Source of the DNA: Ectothiorhodospiraceae bacterium
GTDB lineage: Bacteria > Pseudomonadota > Gammaproteobacteria > HK1
DNA: 64,000 nt
Assembly (NCBI GenBank): GCA_024234875.1
Contig: JACKNM010000002.1
Span: 856,126-920,125, forward strand
Reading direction: 5' to 3'
Shown: in pieces, positions 40,720-50,918 of the stretch
Position numbering within the stretch: position 1 is the first letter of the stretch
How the letters are laid out: every line of letters starts with the position of its first letter
Notes under the pieces: model-generated
The model's input: only the letters and a program-made list of their open reading frames with translations
Told to the model about the DNA's origin: nothing
The model's database searches: none
Translations under genes and position numbers: made by a program

Positions 40720-43593
40720 ATGCGCATGGCCAAGACCCATCGTTCCAAGGCGCCGGCCCTGGCCGCGTTCACGCTGGTCCTGCTCCACGTCACCGCCCCG
40801 GCGGCGACCGCCGAGGTGGTGAAGAGCCCCGGCGACCCGCGCGCCTACGAGCACCTCCAGCTTCCCAACGGGCTCTCGGTGCTGCTCGTCTCGGACCCCA
40901 CCACCGACCGGGCCGCTGCCTCGCTCGACGTCAACGTCGGCAGCGGCTCCGACCCGCGAGGACGCGAGGGGCTCGCGCACCTGCTCGAGCACATGCTCTT
41001 CCTCGGCACCGAGAAGTACCCGGAGCCGGGCGAGTACAAGTCGTTCATCGAGGACCACGGTGGAAGCGACAACGCCTTCACCAGCTACGACCACACGAAC
41101 TACTTCTTCGAGATCGACGCCGCCCACCTCGAGCCGGCGCTGGACCGCTTCGCGCAGTTCTTCGTGGCGCCACGTTTCGACCCGCGCTACGTCGACCGCG
41201 AGCGCCAGGTGGTGCATTCGGAGTACACGTCGAAGCTCGAGTCCGACGGCCGGCGCCTCTACCACGCCCGCACCCACGCCATGAACCCGGACCACCCGGC
41301 CGCGCGCTTCGCGGTCGGCAGCCGGGAGACCCTGGCCGATCTGCCCGACAGCGCGCTGCGCGACGAGCTGATCGCGTTCTACCGCGCGCACTACTCGGCC
41401 GGACTGATGGCGCTCTCGGTGCTCGGGCGCGAGCCGCTGGCGGAGCTACGCGAGTGGGTGACCGCGCGCTTCGCCGCGATCCCCGACACCGGGGCGACGG
41501 TGGCGCGGGTCGACACCCCACTGTTCCGCCCGGGTGATCTGCCGGCGCTGCTGGAGGTGGTCCCGATCAAGGATCGGCGCTCGCTACGCATGACGTTTCC
41601 GATTCCCGCCCTCACCGCGCACTGGCGCTCGAAGCCCCTGCACCTGATCGCCGACCTGCTCGGACACGAGGGGCCGGGCAGCCTGCTGGCCGAGCTCAAG
41701 GCAGCCGGATTGGCCGAGGCACTGAGCGCGGGGCCCGGCTTCGACTCCCGCGACGCCGCCACCTTCGAGATCAGCATCCAGCTCACCGAGAAGGGATTGG
41801 GCGTCTATCGCGAGGTCGTGGGGATGGCGCTCGATGCGATCGCCCTGGTTCGCGAGCGCGGCCTGGAGGCCTGGCGCTACGACGAGCTGGCGCGGATCTC
41901 CGCCATGCGCTTTCGCTTCATGGAGCCGCCCGATCCGGTGGTGCTGGTGCGTGCGGCTGCGGGCAACCTGCACGATTATCCGCCGGAGGAGGTCCTGCAC
42001 GCGGGGTTCGTGATGTCCGGCCACGACGCGGCGCTGACGCGGCAGTTCCTGGATCGGCTCCGGCCCGACAACATGCTGGTGACGCTGGTGGCCAAGGGCC
42101 TCGAGACCGATGCCCTCACCCGCTTCTACCGTGTCGGGCATCGCATCACCCGACTGCAGCCGGAAGCGATCGCCGCCTGGCGCCCGGCGGCGCCGTCGAT
42201 CGCGCTGGCCCTGCCCGAGCGCAACGACTTCATCCCCGAGCGCTTCGCCCTGCAACCGGCCGAGGGCGCGTCGGCGACCCCGGTGCGGCTGATCGAGGCC
42301 CCCGGTTTCACCCTCTGGCACCAGCAGGACACGACCTACCGGCAGCCGCGCGCGGACCTGTTCGTCTCGGTGCGCTCGCCACTCACGCGCCAGGGCGCAC
42401 GCGAGGCGATGCTCACCGCGCTCTACGTCGCGAGCGTTCGCGACGAGGTGCAGACCTTCGCCTACCCGGCCGCCCAGGCCGGGCTCTCCTACGAGGTCTA
42501 CGGCCACGCGCGTGGCTTCTCGCTGCGCCTGTCGGGGTACAGCGACAAGCAGGAGGTCCTGCTCCAGCGGCTCACCCGCGCCCTGGTCTCGCCGCGCATC
42601 GACCCGAGCCGATTCGAGCAGATTCGCGAGGACATGGTGCGCCGGCTTCGCAACCGCCTCCGTGACGACCCGGTGCGACGCGCCTTCGGCGAGGCCCGTG
42701 ACCTCCTGCTCGCCCCGCGCTGGACCCTCGCCGAGCGCATCGCCGCGGCCGAGGCGGCGAGCGCCGACGCGGTACGCGCGTTCGTCCCCGAGTTGCTCGC
42801 ACGCGTGCAGGTGGTGGCGCTCGCGCACGGCAACCTGAGCCCCGAGCAGGCAGGCGCCCTCGGCGCGACGGTGCGCGAGCGACTCGCCGCCGGGGCCGCC
42901 GCGACCGACGTTCCGAGCCTCGCGGTGATGCGCCTCGAGGCCGGAGAGCGCCACGTGCGCCATCTCGCCGTCCCCCACCCGGACTCCGCCGCGGTGGTCT
43001 ATCTCCAGGGTCGTGAGCGCAGCTTCGCCGAGCGCGCCAGGTTCGCGGTGCTGGCGCAGCTCCTCGGCTCGCCGTTCTTCGAGGAGCTACGCACCGAGCG
43101 CAAGCTCGGATACGTGGTCTACGCCACCTCGATGCCGCTGGTCGAGGTTCCCGGCCTCGCCTTCGTGGTGCAGTCCCCGAGCACCGACCCGACCGGAATC
43201 GCGAGCGAGATCGACGCCTTCGTCGACCGCCAGCGCGCCGCGGTCGCCGGACTCGACGCCCCCGCCCTCGAGCGGGCGAAGACCTCGGTGCTGTCGCGGG
43301 TCCTCGAGCAGGAGAATCGGCTGCGCGAGCGGTCGGAGCGCTACTGGCGCGAGATCGACCGCGAGCACTACGCCTTCGACAGTCGCGAGCAGCTCGCCGC
43401 GGCGGTACGCGCGATCGACCTGGCGGACCTCACCGCTGCCTTCGAGTCCCTGGTCGCGGGCGCCGACGCCCGCCGGCTCGCGGTCCACGTCACCGGCTCG
43501 AGCCACGCCCAGGCCTCGGCCGCCGACGGCGGCGGGCCGGCAGCCGCGCCACAGGGCGCGTTCCAGGAGGGTCGGGAGCGCTTCCCCGGCTGA
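40720..43593 (+). CDS. M16 family zinc metallopeptidase (insulysin/pitrilysin-like)
   Basis: 957 residues, the full length of protease III/insulysin. A signal peptide (THRSKAPALAAFTLVLLHVTAPAATA) targets it to the periplasm. The inverted zinc motif is HLLEH (His87, Glu90, His91) followed, 76 residues later, by the third ligand Glu168 in VVHSEYTS, the canonical HXXEH-X76-E. Three further M16 repeats fill the chamber halves, with a substrate-exosite-type region late in the sequence (ERKLGYVVYATSMPLVEVPGLAFVVQSPSTDP). It should degrade short peptides in the periplasm. GAGG precedes the ATG; an ATG at 40726 is also possible. Confidence 0.92.
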   Translation: MRMAKTHRSKAPALAAFTLVLLHVTAPAATAEVVKSPGDPRAYEHLQLPNGLSVLLVSDPTTDRAAASLDVNVGSGSDPRGREGLAHLLEHMLFLGTEKYPEPGEYKSFIEDHGGSDNAFTSYDHTNYFFEIDAAHLEPALDRFAQFFVAPRFDPRYVDRERQVVHSEYTSKLESDGRRLYHARTHAMNPDHPAARFAVGSRETLADLPDSALRDELIAFYRAHYSAGLMALSVLGREPLAELREWVTARFAAIPDTGATVARVDTPLFRPGDLPALLEVVPIKDRRSLRMTFPIPALTAHWRSKPLHLIADLLGHEGPGSLLAELKAAGLAEALSAGPGFDSRDAATFEISIQLTEKGLGVYREVVGMALDAIALVRERGLEAWRYDELARISAMRFRFMEPPDPVVLVRAAAGNLHDYPPEEVLHAGFVMSGHDAALTRQFLDRLRPDNMLVTLVAKGLETDALTRFYRVGHRITRLQPEAIAAWRPAAPSIALALPERNDFIPERFALQPAEGASATPVRLIEAPGFTLWHQQDTTYRQPRADLFVSVRSPLTRQGAREAMLTALYVASVRDEVQTFAYPAAQAGLSYEVYGHARGFSLRLSGYSDKQEVLLQRLTRALVSPRIDPSRFEQIREDMVRRLRNRLRDDPVRRAFGEARDLLLAPRWTLAERIAAAEAASADAVRAFVPELLARVQVVALAHGNLSPEQAGALGATVRERLAAGAAATDVPSLAVMRLEAGERHVRHLAVPHPDSAAVVYLQGRERSFAERARFAVLAQLLGSPFFEELRTERKLGYVVYATSMPLVEVPGLAFVVQSPSTDPTGIASEIDAFVDRQRAAVAGLDAPALERAKTSVLSRVLEQENRLRERSERYWREIDREHYAFDSREQLAAAVRAIDLADLTAAFESLVAGADARRLAVHVTGSSHAQASAADGGGPAAAPQGAFQEGRERFPG

Positions 43594-43735
43594 GGTCGTA
43601 TCCGGCGGTGACGACCTGCTGCGAGTGCCGCTGAATGCGCCGGACGACGTACTGGCGGCACAACTGCGTATGATCGGCACCGCCGGCGCCCGAGTGCCGG
43701 CGCCCCGGCAACCTCGCAGCCCTGGAGATCGCCCC

Positions 43736-44989
43736 GTGGTCACCGTACGCGCCGCCGCCGCGGCCATCGTCCTGCTCTCGGCCACCAGCGCCCACGCCCA
43801 GACGGAGAGTGCACCGGCGCTGACCCCCGACCAGCTCCTCCCGGCGAGCGTCGTCCGCTCCGGGCACCACCGGGTGCTCGACGACGTGCGCGTCGAGGGC
43901 TACCTGGCGGAGGTCGACATCGAGTCCGATTTCGGGACCTACCGCACCCGCGGCCTGCCCATGATCCTGCTCCGCGTCCACGAGGTGGAGACGCTGGCGC
44001 AGGCGGTCACCCACTTCGAGCGCGAGAACCAGCGCCTCGCGGCCGAGCTCCGTGGCCAGCTCCGAGTCGGTGCCGACAGCTTCGTGGACATCCTGGCCTC
44101 GCCGCTTCGCACCACCGCCAAGCTGGTCGATCAGGCGACGAGCAACGTCAACCAGACCCTTCGCGAGATCAACACCCTCGGCGCGGACTCCCCGGCCGGT
44201 GCCGCCGGCGCCGGCCTGCGCTACGAGTCCCTGATGCCGGACGACCCCATCCTCGCCGGGCACAAGCGCAACGCCGCTCGCCAGCTCGGCCTCGACGTCT
44301 ATTCCAGCAATCCGCGCGTCCAGGACTTCCTCGATGCGGTGGCGACGGCGCGCAGCAGCGGTCAGGCCGGCGCCGGTGCCATCACCGTCGCGCTTCCGCA
44401 ACGGGCGGAGCGCGCGGTCGCGGGCGGACGCGTGCAGGCGACGATCGAGGCGGCGGTGGCGCAGCGCCCTCCGGGCGAGCTGCTGCGTGAGGTGCAGGCG
44501 GTGCTCGAGGCGACCGGGGTCGAACCCGCTCTGGCCGCGGAGTTCGCGCGCGCCCCCACGCTGTCACCCCGGCACAAGGCGGCCATCGCGCTACACCTTC
44601 GCGAGCTCGACGGCGCGCGCAACCCGGGGGCGGTGGTCGAGACCGCGCTCGCCGCTCGCAGCGAGATCGAGGCGCTGACCGCGGTGGCGCTCACCCGCAT
44701 GTTGGCGCGCTACCACGAGGCGGTGTCGCCGGTGGTCGAGCTGGTCTCCAGCGGGCACCTGCCGGTCGCGGTGTCGCGCGACGGCGCCCTGGTGGTGGCC
44801 CTCGGTTTCGACGTCCTGTACTGGGACGCGAGCTCGGCGCGGGTCTTCGACGCGATCGCCCGCCATGCGAGCGACCGCGGCTACCCACGGCGCGAGGTGC
44901 TGGTGCTCGGTGCGGTGACCCAACAGGCACGGGAGCAACTGGCGGCCCTCGGCTTCGGCGTCGAGGCGGGGCAACTCCTCGACCGCTGA
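43736..44989 (+). CDS. Secreted protein of unknown function, 417 residues
   Basis: From a GTG with GGAG 11 nt upstream: signal peptide VVTVRAAAAAIVLLSATSAHA, then QTESAPAL. The first half contains LLPASVVRSGHHRVLDDVRVEGYLAEVDIESDFGTYRTRGLPMILLRVHEVETLAQAVTHF and an amphipathic segment (SFVDILASPLRTTAKLVDQATSNVNQTLREINTLG). The second half has helical repeats (EAAVAQRPPGELLREVQAVLEATGVEPALAAEF) and ends in an alpha/beta-like stretch (GALVVALGFDVLYWDASSARVFDAIARHASDRGYPRREVLVLG). No known domain is recognised. It may be a periplasmic co-factor of the upstream peptidase. An earlier start at 43670 is possible but adds no signal-like sequence. Confidence 0.72.
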   Translation: MVTVRAAAAAIVLLSATSAHAQTESAPALTPDQLLPASVVRSGHHRVLDDVRVEGYLAEVDIESDFGTYRTRGLPMILLRVHEVETLAQAVTHFERENQRLAAELRGQLRVGADSFVDILASPLRTTAKLVDQATSNVNQTLREINTLGADSPAGAAGAGLRYESLMPDDPILAGHKRNAARQLGLDVYSSNPRVQDFLDAVATARSSGQAGAGAITVALPQRAERAVAGGRVQATIEAAVAQRPPGELLREVQAVLEATGVEPALAAEFARAPTLSPRHKAAIALHLRELDGARNPGAVVETALAARSEIEALTAVALTRMLARYHEAVSPVVELVSSGHLPVAVSRDGALVVALGFDVLYWDASSARVFDAIARHASDRGYPRREVLVLGAVTQQAREQLAALGFGVEAGQLLDR

Positions 44990-45088
44990 GGTCGCTCGAC
45001 GCGGCCCGGGATCGCAAGTTCCGGGTCGCTTCGGCGCACACCCGGGCGCAGGCTACGGTCCGTCGTCAACGGACAACGGGAGCGCCCC

Positions 45089-46018
45089 ATGCAGAGTCTC
45101 ATCGAGGCCCGCCAGGCCATGCCACCGACGAAGCCACCGCCCCCCGGCGCGCGCCCGGCACGCACCGCCGACGTCGAGCGTGTCCGGCTCGCGCTGGAGT
45201 GGATGGCGGCACGCACCGACCGTCGCCCCTCGCTCGCCGACGCGGCACGCACGGTCGGGCTGAGCGAGTTCCACTTCCAGCGTGTGTTCACTCGTCACGT
45301 CGGCCTCAGCCCGAGCCAGGTCTGGGGACTGCTCAGCCTGGAGCGCGCCAAGGCGGTGCTGGACCGCTCGCGCCCGGTGCTCGAGGCGGCGCTCGAGTCG
45401 GGATTGTCCGGGCCCGGTCGACTGCACGACCTCTTCGTGCGGGTCGACGCGCTCACCCCCGGCGAGTATCGGCGGCGCGGGGACGGCCTCGACCTCCGCC
45501 ACGGCATCGGCGAGAGCCCGTTCGGCCCCTGCCTGCTGGCATGGACCGAGCGCGGGCTCTGCGGGCTCGGATTCATCGACGGCGAGCCACCCGATGCCCT
45601 GCTCACGCGCATCACGCGCGGCCTCGCCCGCGCCCGACGAATCCCGGATCCGGCCGGGGCCGAGGCGCTCGCCCGGACCGTATTCGCGCCCGGGAAGGCG
45701 CCGTCGCCGAGCCCGTTGCGGCTGCTCGTTGCCGGCACGCGCTTTCAGGTCAAGGTGTGGCAGGCGCTGGTCGCCGTCCCGCCCGGGCACCTGGTGGGCT
45801 ATGGCGATCTCGCGCGACTGGTGGGCCACGCCGGCGGCGCGCGCGCGGTGGCCCGCGCGGTGGCCGACAACCCGGTCGCCTGGCTGGTGCCCTGCCACCG
45901 CGTGATCCGGTCGACCGGCGCGCTCGGCGGTTACCGCTACGGCGCCGGCCGCAAGCTCGCGATGCTCGCCACCGAGGCGGAGGCGTCAGCTGCGGATGCC
46001 GACGCCGCGGTGCAGTAA
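45089..46018 (+). CDS. Truncated Ada-type protein: AraC HTH + O6-methylguanine-DNA methyltransferase
   Basis: 309 residues. Residues ~30-115 are an AraC-type HTH (VRLALEWMAARTDRRPSLADAARTVGLSEFHFQRVFTRHVGLSPSQ). Residues ~130-300 are an Ogt/AdaB domain with the active site VPCHRV (Cys269) and FQVKVWQALVAVPPGHLVGYGDLARLVG. The N-terminal Ada zinc domain, which repairs methylphosphotriesters and switches Ada into an activator, is absent. The protein can therefore repair alkylated bases but lacks the classical methylation switch. GGGAG precedes the ATG. It overlaps the ABC permease gene by 33 nt, tail to tail. Confidence 0.88.
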   Translation: MQSLIEARQAMPPTKPPPPGARPARTADVERVRLALEWMAARTDRRPSLADAARTVGLSEFHFQRVFTRHVGLSPSQVWGLLSLERAKAVLDRSRPVLEAALESGLSGPGRLHDLFVRVDALTPGEYRRRGDGLDLRHGIGESPFGPCLLAWTERGLCGLGFIDGEPPDALLTRITRGLARARRIPDPAGAEALARTVFAPGKAPSPSPLRLLVAGTRFQVKVWQALVAVPPGHLVGYGDLARLVGHAGGARAVARAVADNPVAWLVPCHRVIRSTGALGGYRYGAGRKLAMLATEAEASAADADAAVQ

Positions 46019-46765
46019 CAGGAGCGCCAGCACGAGCAACGCGACTGCGGCGCCACCGGTCAGCGCCAACGCCACGCCGGGTCCGATGTCGCTCACCCCG
46101 AGCATGCCGTGGCGGAATCCGTTGACCATGTAGAGCACCGGGTTGGCGCGCGCCAGGGACTGCCACGGCTCGGCCAGCAGCTCGACCGAGAAGAACACCC
46201 CGCCGAGATAGGTGAGCGGGGTGAGGACGAAGGTCGGGACGATGGAGACGTCGTCGAAGGTCCGGGCGAAGAGCGCGTTGATGAATCCTGCGGTCGAGAA
46301 CAGGGTCGAGGTGAGCACCACCACCGCGACGGTGTAGAGCGGACTCTCCACCCGCAGATCCGCGAACACCATCGCCACCAGCGTGACCAGTAGCCCCACC
46401 AGCAGGCCGCGAGTGACGCCACCGGCGACATAGCCGAGCAGCACCACCCCGATCGGCGTCGGCGACACCAGCATCTCCTCGACGTAGCGCTGGAATCGGG
46501 CGCCGTAGAACGACGACACGACGTTCGAGTACGAGTTGGTGATCACCGCCATCATGATCACCCCGGGCGCGATGTAGTCGATGTAGTCATGGCCGCCCAT
46601 CTCACCGATGCGCGAGCCGATGAGCCGGCCGAAGATGACCAGGTAGAGGGTCATCGTGATCGCCGGCGGCAGCAGGGTCTGCACCCAGATGCGAAGGAAG
46701 CGACGGATCTCCTTGCGCACGATGGTGCGCAACGCCACCAGCTCCGGTCTAGCGAGGGCCGGCAT
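45986..46765 (-). CDS. ABC-2 type permease (YadH-like)
   Basis: 259 residues with about six membrane helices. The pattern TIVRKEIRRFLRIWVQTLLPPAITMTLYLVIFGRLIGSRIG...YIDYIAPGVIMMAVITNSYSNVVSSFYGARFQRYVEEMLVSP is typical of ABC-2 exporters of the YadH group, and FVLTPLTYLGGVFFSVELL completes the second half. Its ATG overlaps the ATPase stop by 17 nt. With the ATPase it should form an efflux pump for an unknown lipid, drug or polysaccharide precursor. The 3' end overlaps the Ada-type gene. Confidence 0.88.
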   Translation of the reverse strand: MPALARPELVALRTIVRKEIRRFLRIWVQTLLPPAITMTLYLVIFGRLIGSRIGEMGGHDYIDYIAPGVIMMAVITNSYSNVVSSFYGARFQRYVEEMLVSPTPIGVVLLGYVAGGVTRGLLVGLLVTLVAMVFADLRVESPLYTVAVVVLTSTLFSTAGFINALFARTFDDVSIVPTFVLTPLTYLGGVFFSVELLAEPWQSLARANPVLYMVNGFRHGMLGVSDIGPGVALALTGGAAVALLVLALLLLHRGVGIRS

Positions 46766-47768
46766 CGCGCCCCCCTTGCTGCGCGCGTCCCTCGCCGACG
46801 AGCCGCACGAACAGCTCCTCGAGGCGATTGGTCTTGTTGCGCATCGACAGCACCGAGACGCCGAGCCGGCCGAGTGACTCGAACAGCCGGTTCACCCCCT
46901 GGTCACGCTCGACGTCGACCTCCAGGGTGGTGGCGTCGATGCGCCGCACCGCATAGCCGGAGATGTCCGGCGGCGACCCGAGCGGCGTCGCGAGATCCAG
47001 CACGAAGGTCTCCACGTGGAGCTTGTTCAGCAGACTCTTCATGTCCGAGTCCTCGACGATTCGACCGTGGTCGATGATCGCGATGCTCTCGCACAACGAC
47101 TCCGCCTCCTCGAGGTAGTGGGTGGTGAGGATGATCGTCGTACCCGACGCGTTGATCTCGGTGAGAAAACGCCAGGTCGAGCGCCGGAGCTCGATGTCGA
47201 CCCCGGCGGTCGGCTCGTCGAGGATCAACAACCTCGGCTCGTGCACCAGCGCCCGGGCGATCATCAGTCGGCGCTTCATGCCTCCCGAGAGGTCGCGCGC
47301 CCGCGAGTGGCGACGGTCCCACAGCCCGAGCTGCCCCAGGTAACGCTCGGCACGCGCGAGCGCGGTCGGGCGCTCGATTCCGTAGTACCCGGCCTGGTTG
47401 ACCACGATGTCGAGGGGCGACTCCCAGACGTTGAAGTTGACCTCCTGCGGCACCACCCCGAGCATCGCGCGCACCGCCCGCGGGCTCGCCGCGGCGTCGA
47501 CGCCGAAGACCCGGATGGCGCCGGCGGACTTCTCGACCAGCCCGCACACGATGCCGATGAGGGTCGACTTGCCGGCCCCGTTGGGCCCGAGCAGGGCGAA
47601 GAACTCGCCTTCCTCGACCTCGAGACTGACGCCCGCCAGCGCCTCGAGGCCGCTCGCGTAGGTCTTGCACAGACCCTCGACGGCGAGGGCGGGAGGCGGT
47701 CGAGAGCTTTGCGGAGGAGACCGATGGAGTGGCTCGATGGACGACATCTGGCGTTGTGGTGGGCGCAT
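46749..47768 (-). CDS. ABC transporter ATP-binding protein (YadG-like)
   Basis: 339 residues (about 332 from an internal ATG at 47747). Walker A LLGPNGAGKSTLIG (~60-70), the signature DLSGGMKRRLMIARAL, Walker B RLLILDEPTAGVD and the switch His (LTTHYLEEAE). The C-terminal ~90 residues are the accessory domain of the drug/polysaccharide-export group (MKSLLNKLHVETFVLDL... LSMRNKTNRLEELFVRLVG). A consensus minus-strand -10 (TATAAT, 47810-47815) lies ~35 nt upstream of the start. It is divergent from prfC. Confidence 0.9.
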   Translation of the reverse strand: MRPPQRQMSSIEPLHRSPPQSSRPPPALAVEGLCKTYASGLEALAGVSLEVEEGEFFALLGPNGAGKSTLIGIVCGLVEKSAGAIRVFGVDAAASPRAVRAMLGVVPQEVNFNVWESPLDIVVNQAGYYGIERPTALARAERYLGQLGLWDRRHSRARDLSGGMKRRLMIARALVHEPRLLILDEPTAGVDIELRRSTWRFLTEINASGTTIILTTHYLEEAESLCESIAIIDHGRIVEDSDMKSLLNKLHVETFVLDLATPLGSPPDISGYAVRRIDATTLEVDVERDQGVNRLFESLGRLGVSVLSMRNKTNRLEELFVRLVGEGRAQQGGRDAGPR

Positions 47769-47809
47769 TCGGGCGCCCGCGACTCGTGCTCGGGCTCGAG
47801 GGGCGCGCG

Positions 47810-47874
47810 ATTATACCCACCGCCGGCTCACGCGCCGGGTGCATCGAGCGCACGAGCGGGCGCCCCTGTATAAT
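47810..47874. promoter_or_regulatory. Divergent promoter pair of the ABC genes and prfC
   Basis: Two perfect TATAAT boxes face away from each other: minus strand at 47810-47815 for the ABC operon and plus strand at 47869-47874 for prfC. Neither has a good -35 hexamer, so activator help or extended contacts may be needed. The prfC start codon at 47886 is only 12 nt from its -10, leaving a leader of about 5 nt. Confidence 0.6.
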
Positions 47875-47885
47875 CCGCCGCCCTC

Positions 47886-49466
<1,581 letters not shown>

Positions 49467-49474
49467 TCGCGGAC

Positions 49475-49494
49475 GCCTCGCGCGGGCGCGAGGC
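49475..49494 (+). terminator. Terminator-like hairpin after prfC
   Basis: Nine base pairs (GCCTCGCGC / GCGCGAGGC) with a minimal loop begin 8 nt past the prfC stop. A short mixed tract (GCGTCGGTTCTCG) follows rather than pure U residues. Confidence 0.55.
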
Positions 49495-49581
49495 GCGTCG
49501 GTTCTCGCCGAGGGGCCGAGCCTGTACACCCCGGGCCGCGTTGCCTATCCTGCGGCAATCCCGTCGTCGCCGAGGGTCTCC

Positions 49582-49998
49582 ATGATCCGCACGCACTCGC
49601 GCACCGCCCGTCTGCTCGTCGTCCTCGCCCTCGCCACCCTCGGCGCCTGCGCGTCGATGGAATCGAAGGAGAAGATGGTCCGGCTGGAGGAGACGGTGAA
49701 GGTCTACACCTCGGCCGTGCGCTGGGGCGACTTCGGGACCGCGGCGAGCCTGGTCAAGCCGCGCGACGCCGCTGCCGCGCCGGTCGACGGAGCCAGGCTC
49801 GAGGGGGTGCGGGTGATGTCGCACGACTACCGCATCGAGGCGCCGGATGCGGAGGCCTCGGAGGCCTGGATGACCGCGCGCTTCGAGTACAGCGCGCCAT
49901 CCTCCGCCCGCGTGCGCACGGTCACGCAGCGGGCGATGTGGTACTGGGACGAGGCGAGCGGGGCCTGGTACCTGGACGGCTCGTTGCCCGAGTTCTGA
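49582..49998 (+). CDS. Hypothetical lipoprotein
   Basis: 138 residues. A lipoprotein signal peptide ends in the lipobox LGAC (ARLLVVLALATLGAC), placing the lipidated Cys at ~23 and the product at the membrane. The mature part has MVRLEETVKVYTSAVRWGDFGTAASLVKPRD and VMSHDYRIEAPDAEASEAWMTARFEYSAPSSARVRTVTQRAMWYWDEASGAWYLDG, an NTF2-like pattern in which a helix is followed by a curved beta sheet. I cannot name a family. It is convergent with the FKBP gene (34 nt). Confidence 0.8.
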   Translation: MIRTHSRTARLLVVLALATLGACASMESKEKMVRLEETVKVYTSAVRWGDFGTAASLVKPRDAAAAPVDGARLEGVRVMSHDYRIEAPDAEASEAWMTARFEYSAPSSARVRTVTQRAMWYWDEASGAWYLDGSLPEF

Positions 49999-50032
49999 GC
50001 CCGCGCCCGCGGCCCGAGCGCGCGAGACGCGC

Positions 50033-50725
50033 TCAGGTCCCGGCCTTCACCTCGATCAGCTGGATGCTGAAGTGCAGCGTCGAGTGGGGCCCGATCTTGC
50101 CGCCGGCGCCGCGCTCGCCGTAGGCGAGATCGGAGGGAATCCACACCTCCCACTCCGCGCCGGGGCGCATCTGCTTCAGCGCCTCCTGCCAGCCCTGGAT
50201 CACCTGCCCGACCTTGAACTCGGTCGGCTCGCCACGGCCGAAGGAGCTGTCGAACTCCGTGCCGTCGAGCAGCTTGCCACGGTAGTGCACGACCACGGTG
50301 TCGTCGGCGCCCGGCTGGTCGCCGGTGCCGGCCTTGATCTCCCGGTACTGCACCCCACTCTCGAGCACCTTCACGCCGTCGGCCTCGCGATTCTTGGCGA
50401 GGAACGCCTCGCCGGCGCTACGGTTGCGCTCGGACTCGGCGTTGCGCTGCGCCATCACCTCCTCGCGAATGGCCGCAGCGGCGGCCTGCATCGCCTCCGG
50501 CGCGATGCGCGGTGGCTTGCCGGCGAGCACGTCCCCCACCGCCAGCGCGAGCGCGCCGGCGTCGACCCGGTCGAGGCCTTGCTGGGTGAGATTGCGGGCG
50601 ATCTGCAAGCCGAGGGCGTAGCTGAACTTCGCGAGATTGGTCTCGAGCGCGGGGTCGGTCTGCGCACGGGCGCCCAGCGGTAGCGCGAGCGCACAGAGCG
50701 CGATGGAGAGCCAGACGTTCTTCAT
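50033..50725 (-). CDS. FKBP-type peptidyl-prolyl cis-trans isomerase (FkpA/Mip type)
   Basis: 230 residues. Signal peptide MKNVWLSIALCALALPLGARA, an N-terminal FKBP dimerisation domain (~25-115; LAKFSYALGLQIARNLTQQG) and a C-terminal FKBP domain (~120-230) with VVVHYRGKLLDGTEFDSSFGRGEPTEFKVGQVIQGWQEALKQMRPGAEWEVWIPSDLAYGERGAGGKIGPHSTL. The conserved Tyr, Phe, Asp and Trp residues of the FKBP active site are present. It is a periplasmic folding helper like FkpA. AGGAA precedes the ATG. Confidence 0.93.
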   Translation of the reverse strand: MKNVWLSIALCALALPLGARAQTDPALETNLAKFSYALGLQIARNLTQQGLDRVDAGALALAVGDVLAGKPPRIAPEAMQAAAAAIREEVMAQRNAESERNRSAGEAFLAKNREADGVKVLESGVQYREIKAGTGDQPGADDTVVVHYRGKLLDGTEFDSSFGRGEPTEFKVGQVIQGWQEALKQMRPGAEWEVWIPSDLAYGERGAGGKIGPHSTLHFSIQLIEVKAGT

Positions 50726-50918
50726 GGGGTTCCTGCTCGGGTTGGGAGGGTTGGCACACCGCCCGAGACGGACGGCGGCAGGGGGCACGGCGGCCCGCGA
50801 ACGGCGTGAGCGCGGATTTTCCCATACCCCACCCAACCCCGCCAGCAGGTCACCACGCCGGCGGCGGTTCTGACCTGCTAGCATCTCGCGCTCGTCCCGC
50901 CATGCCGGAGGTCGTCCC

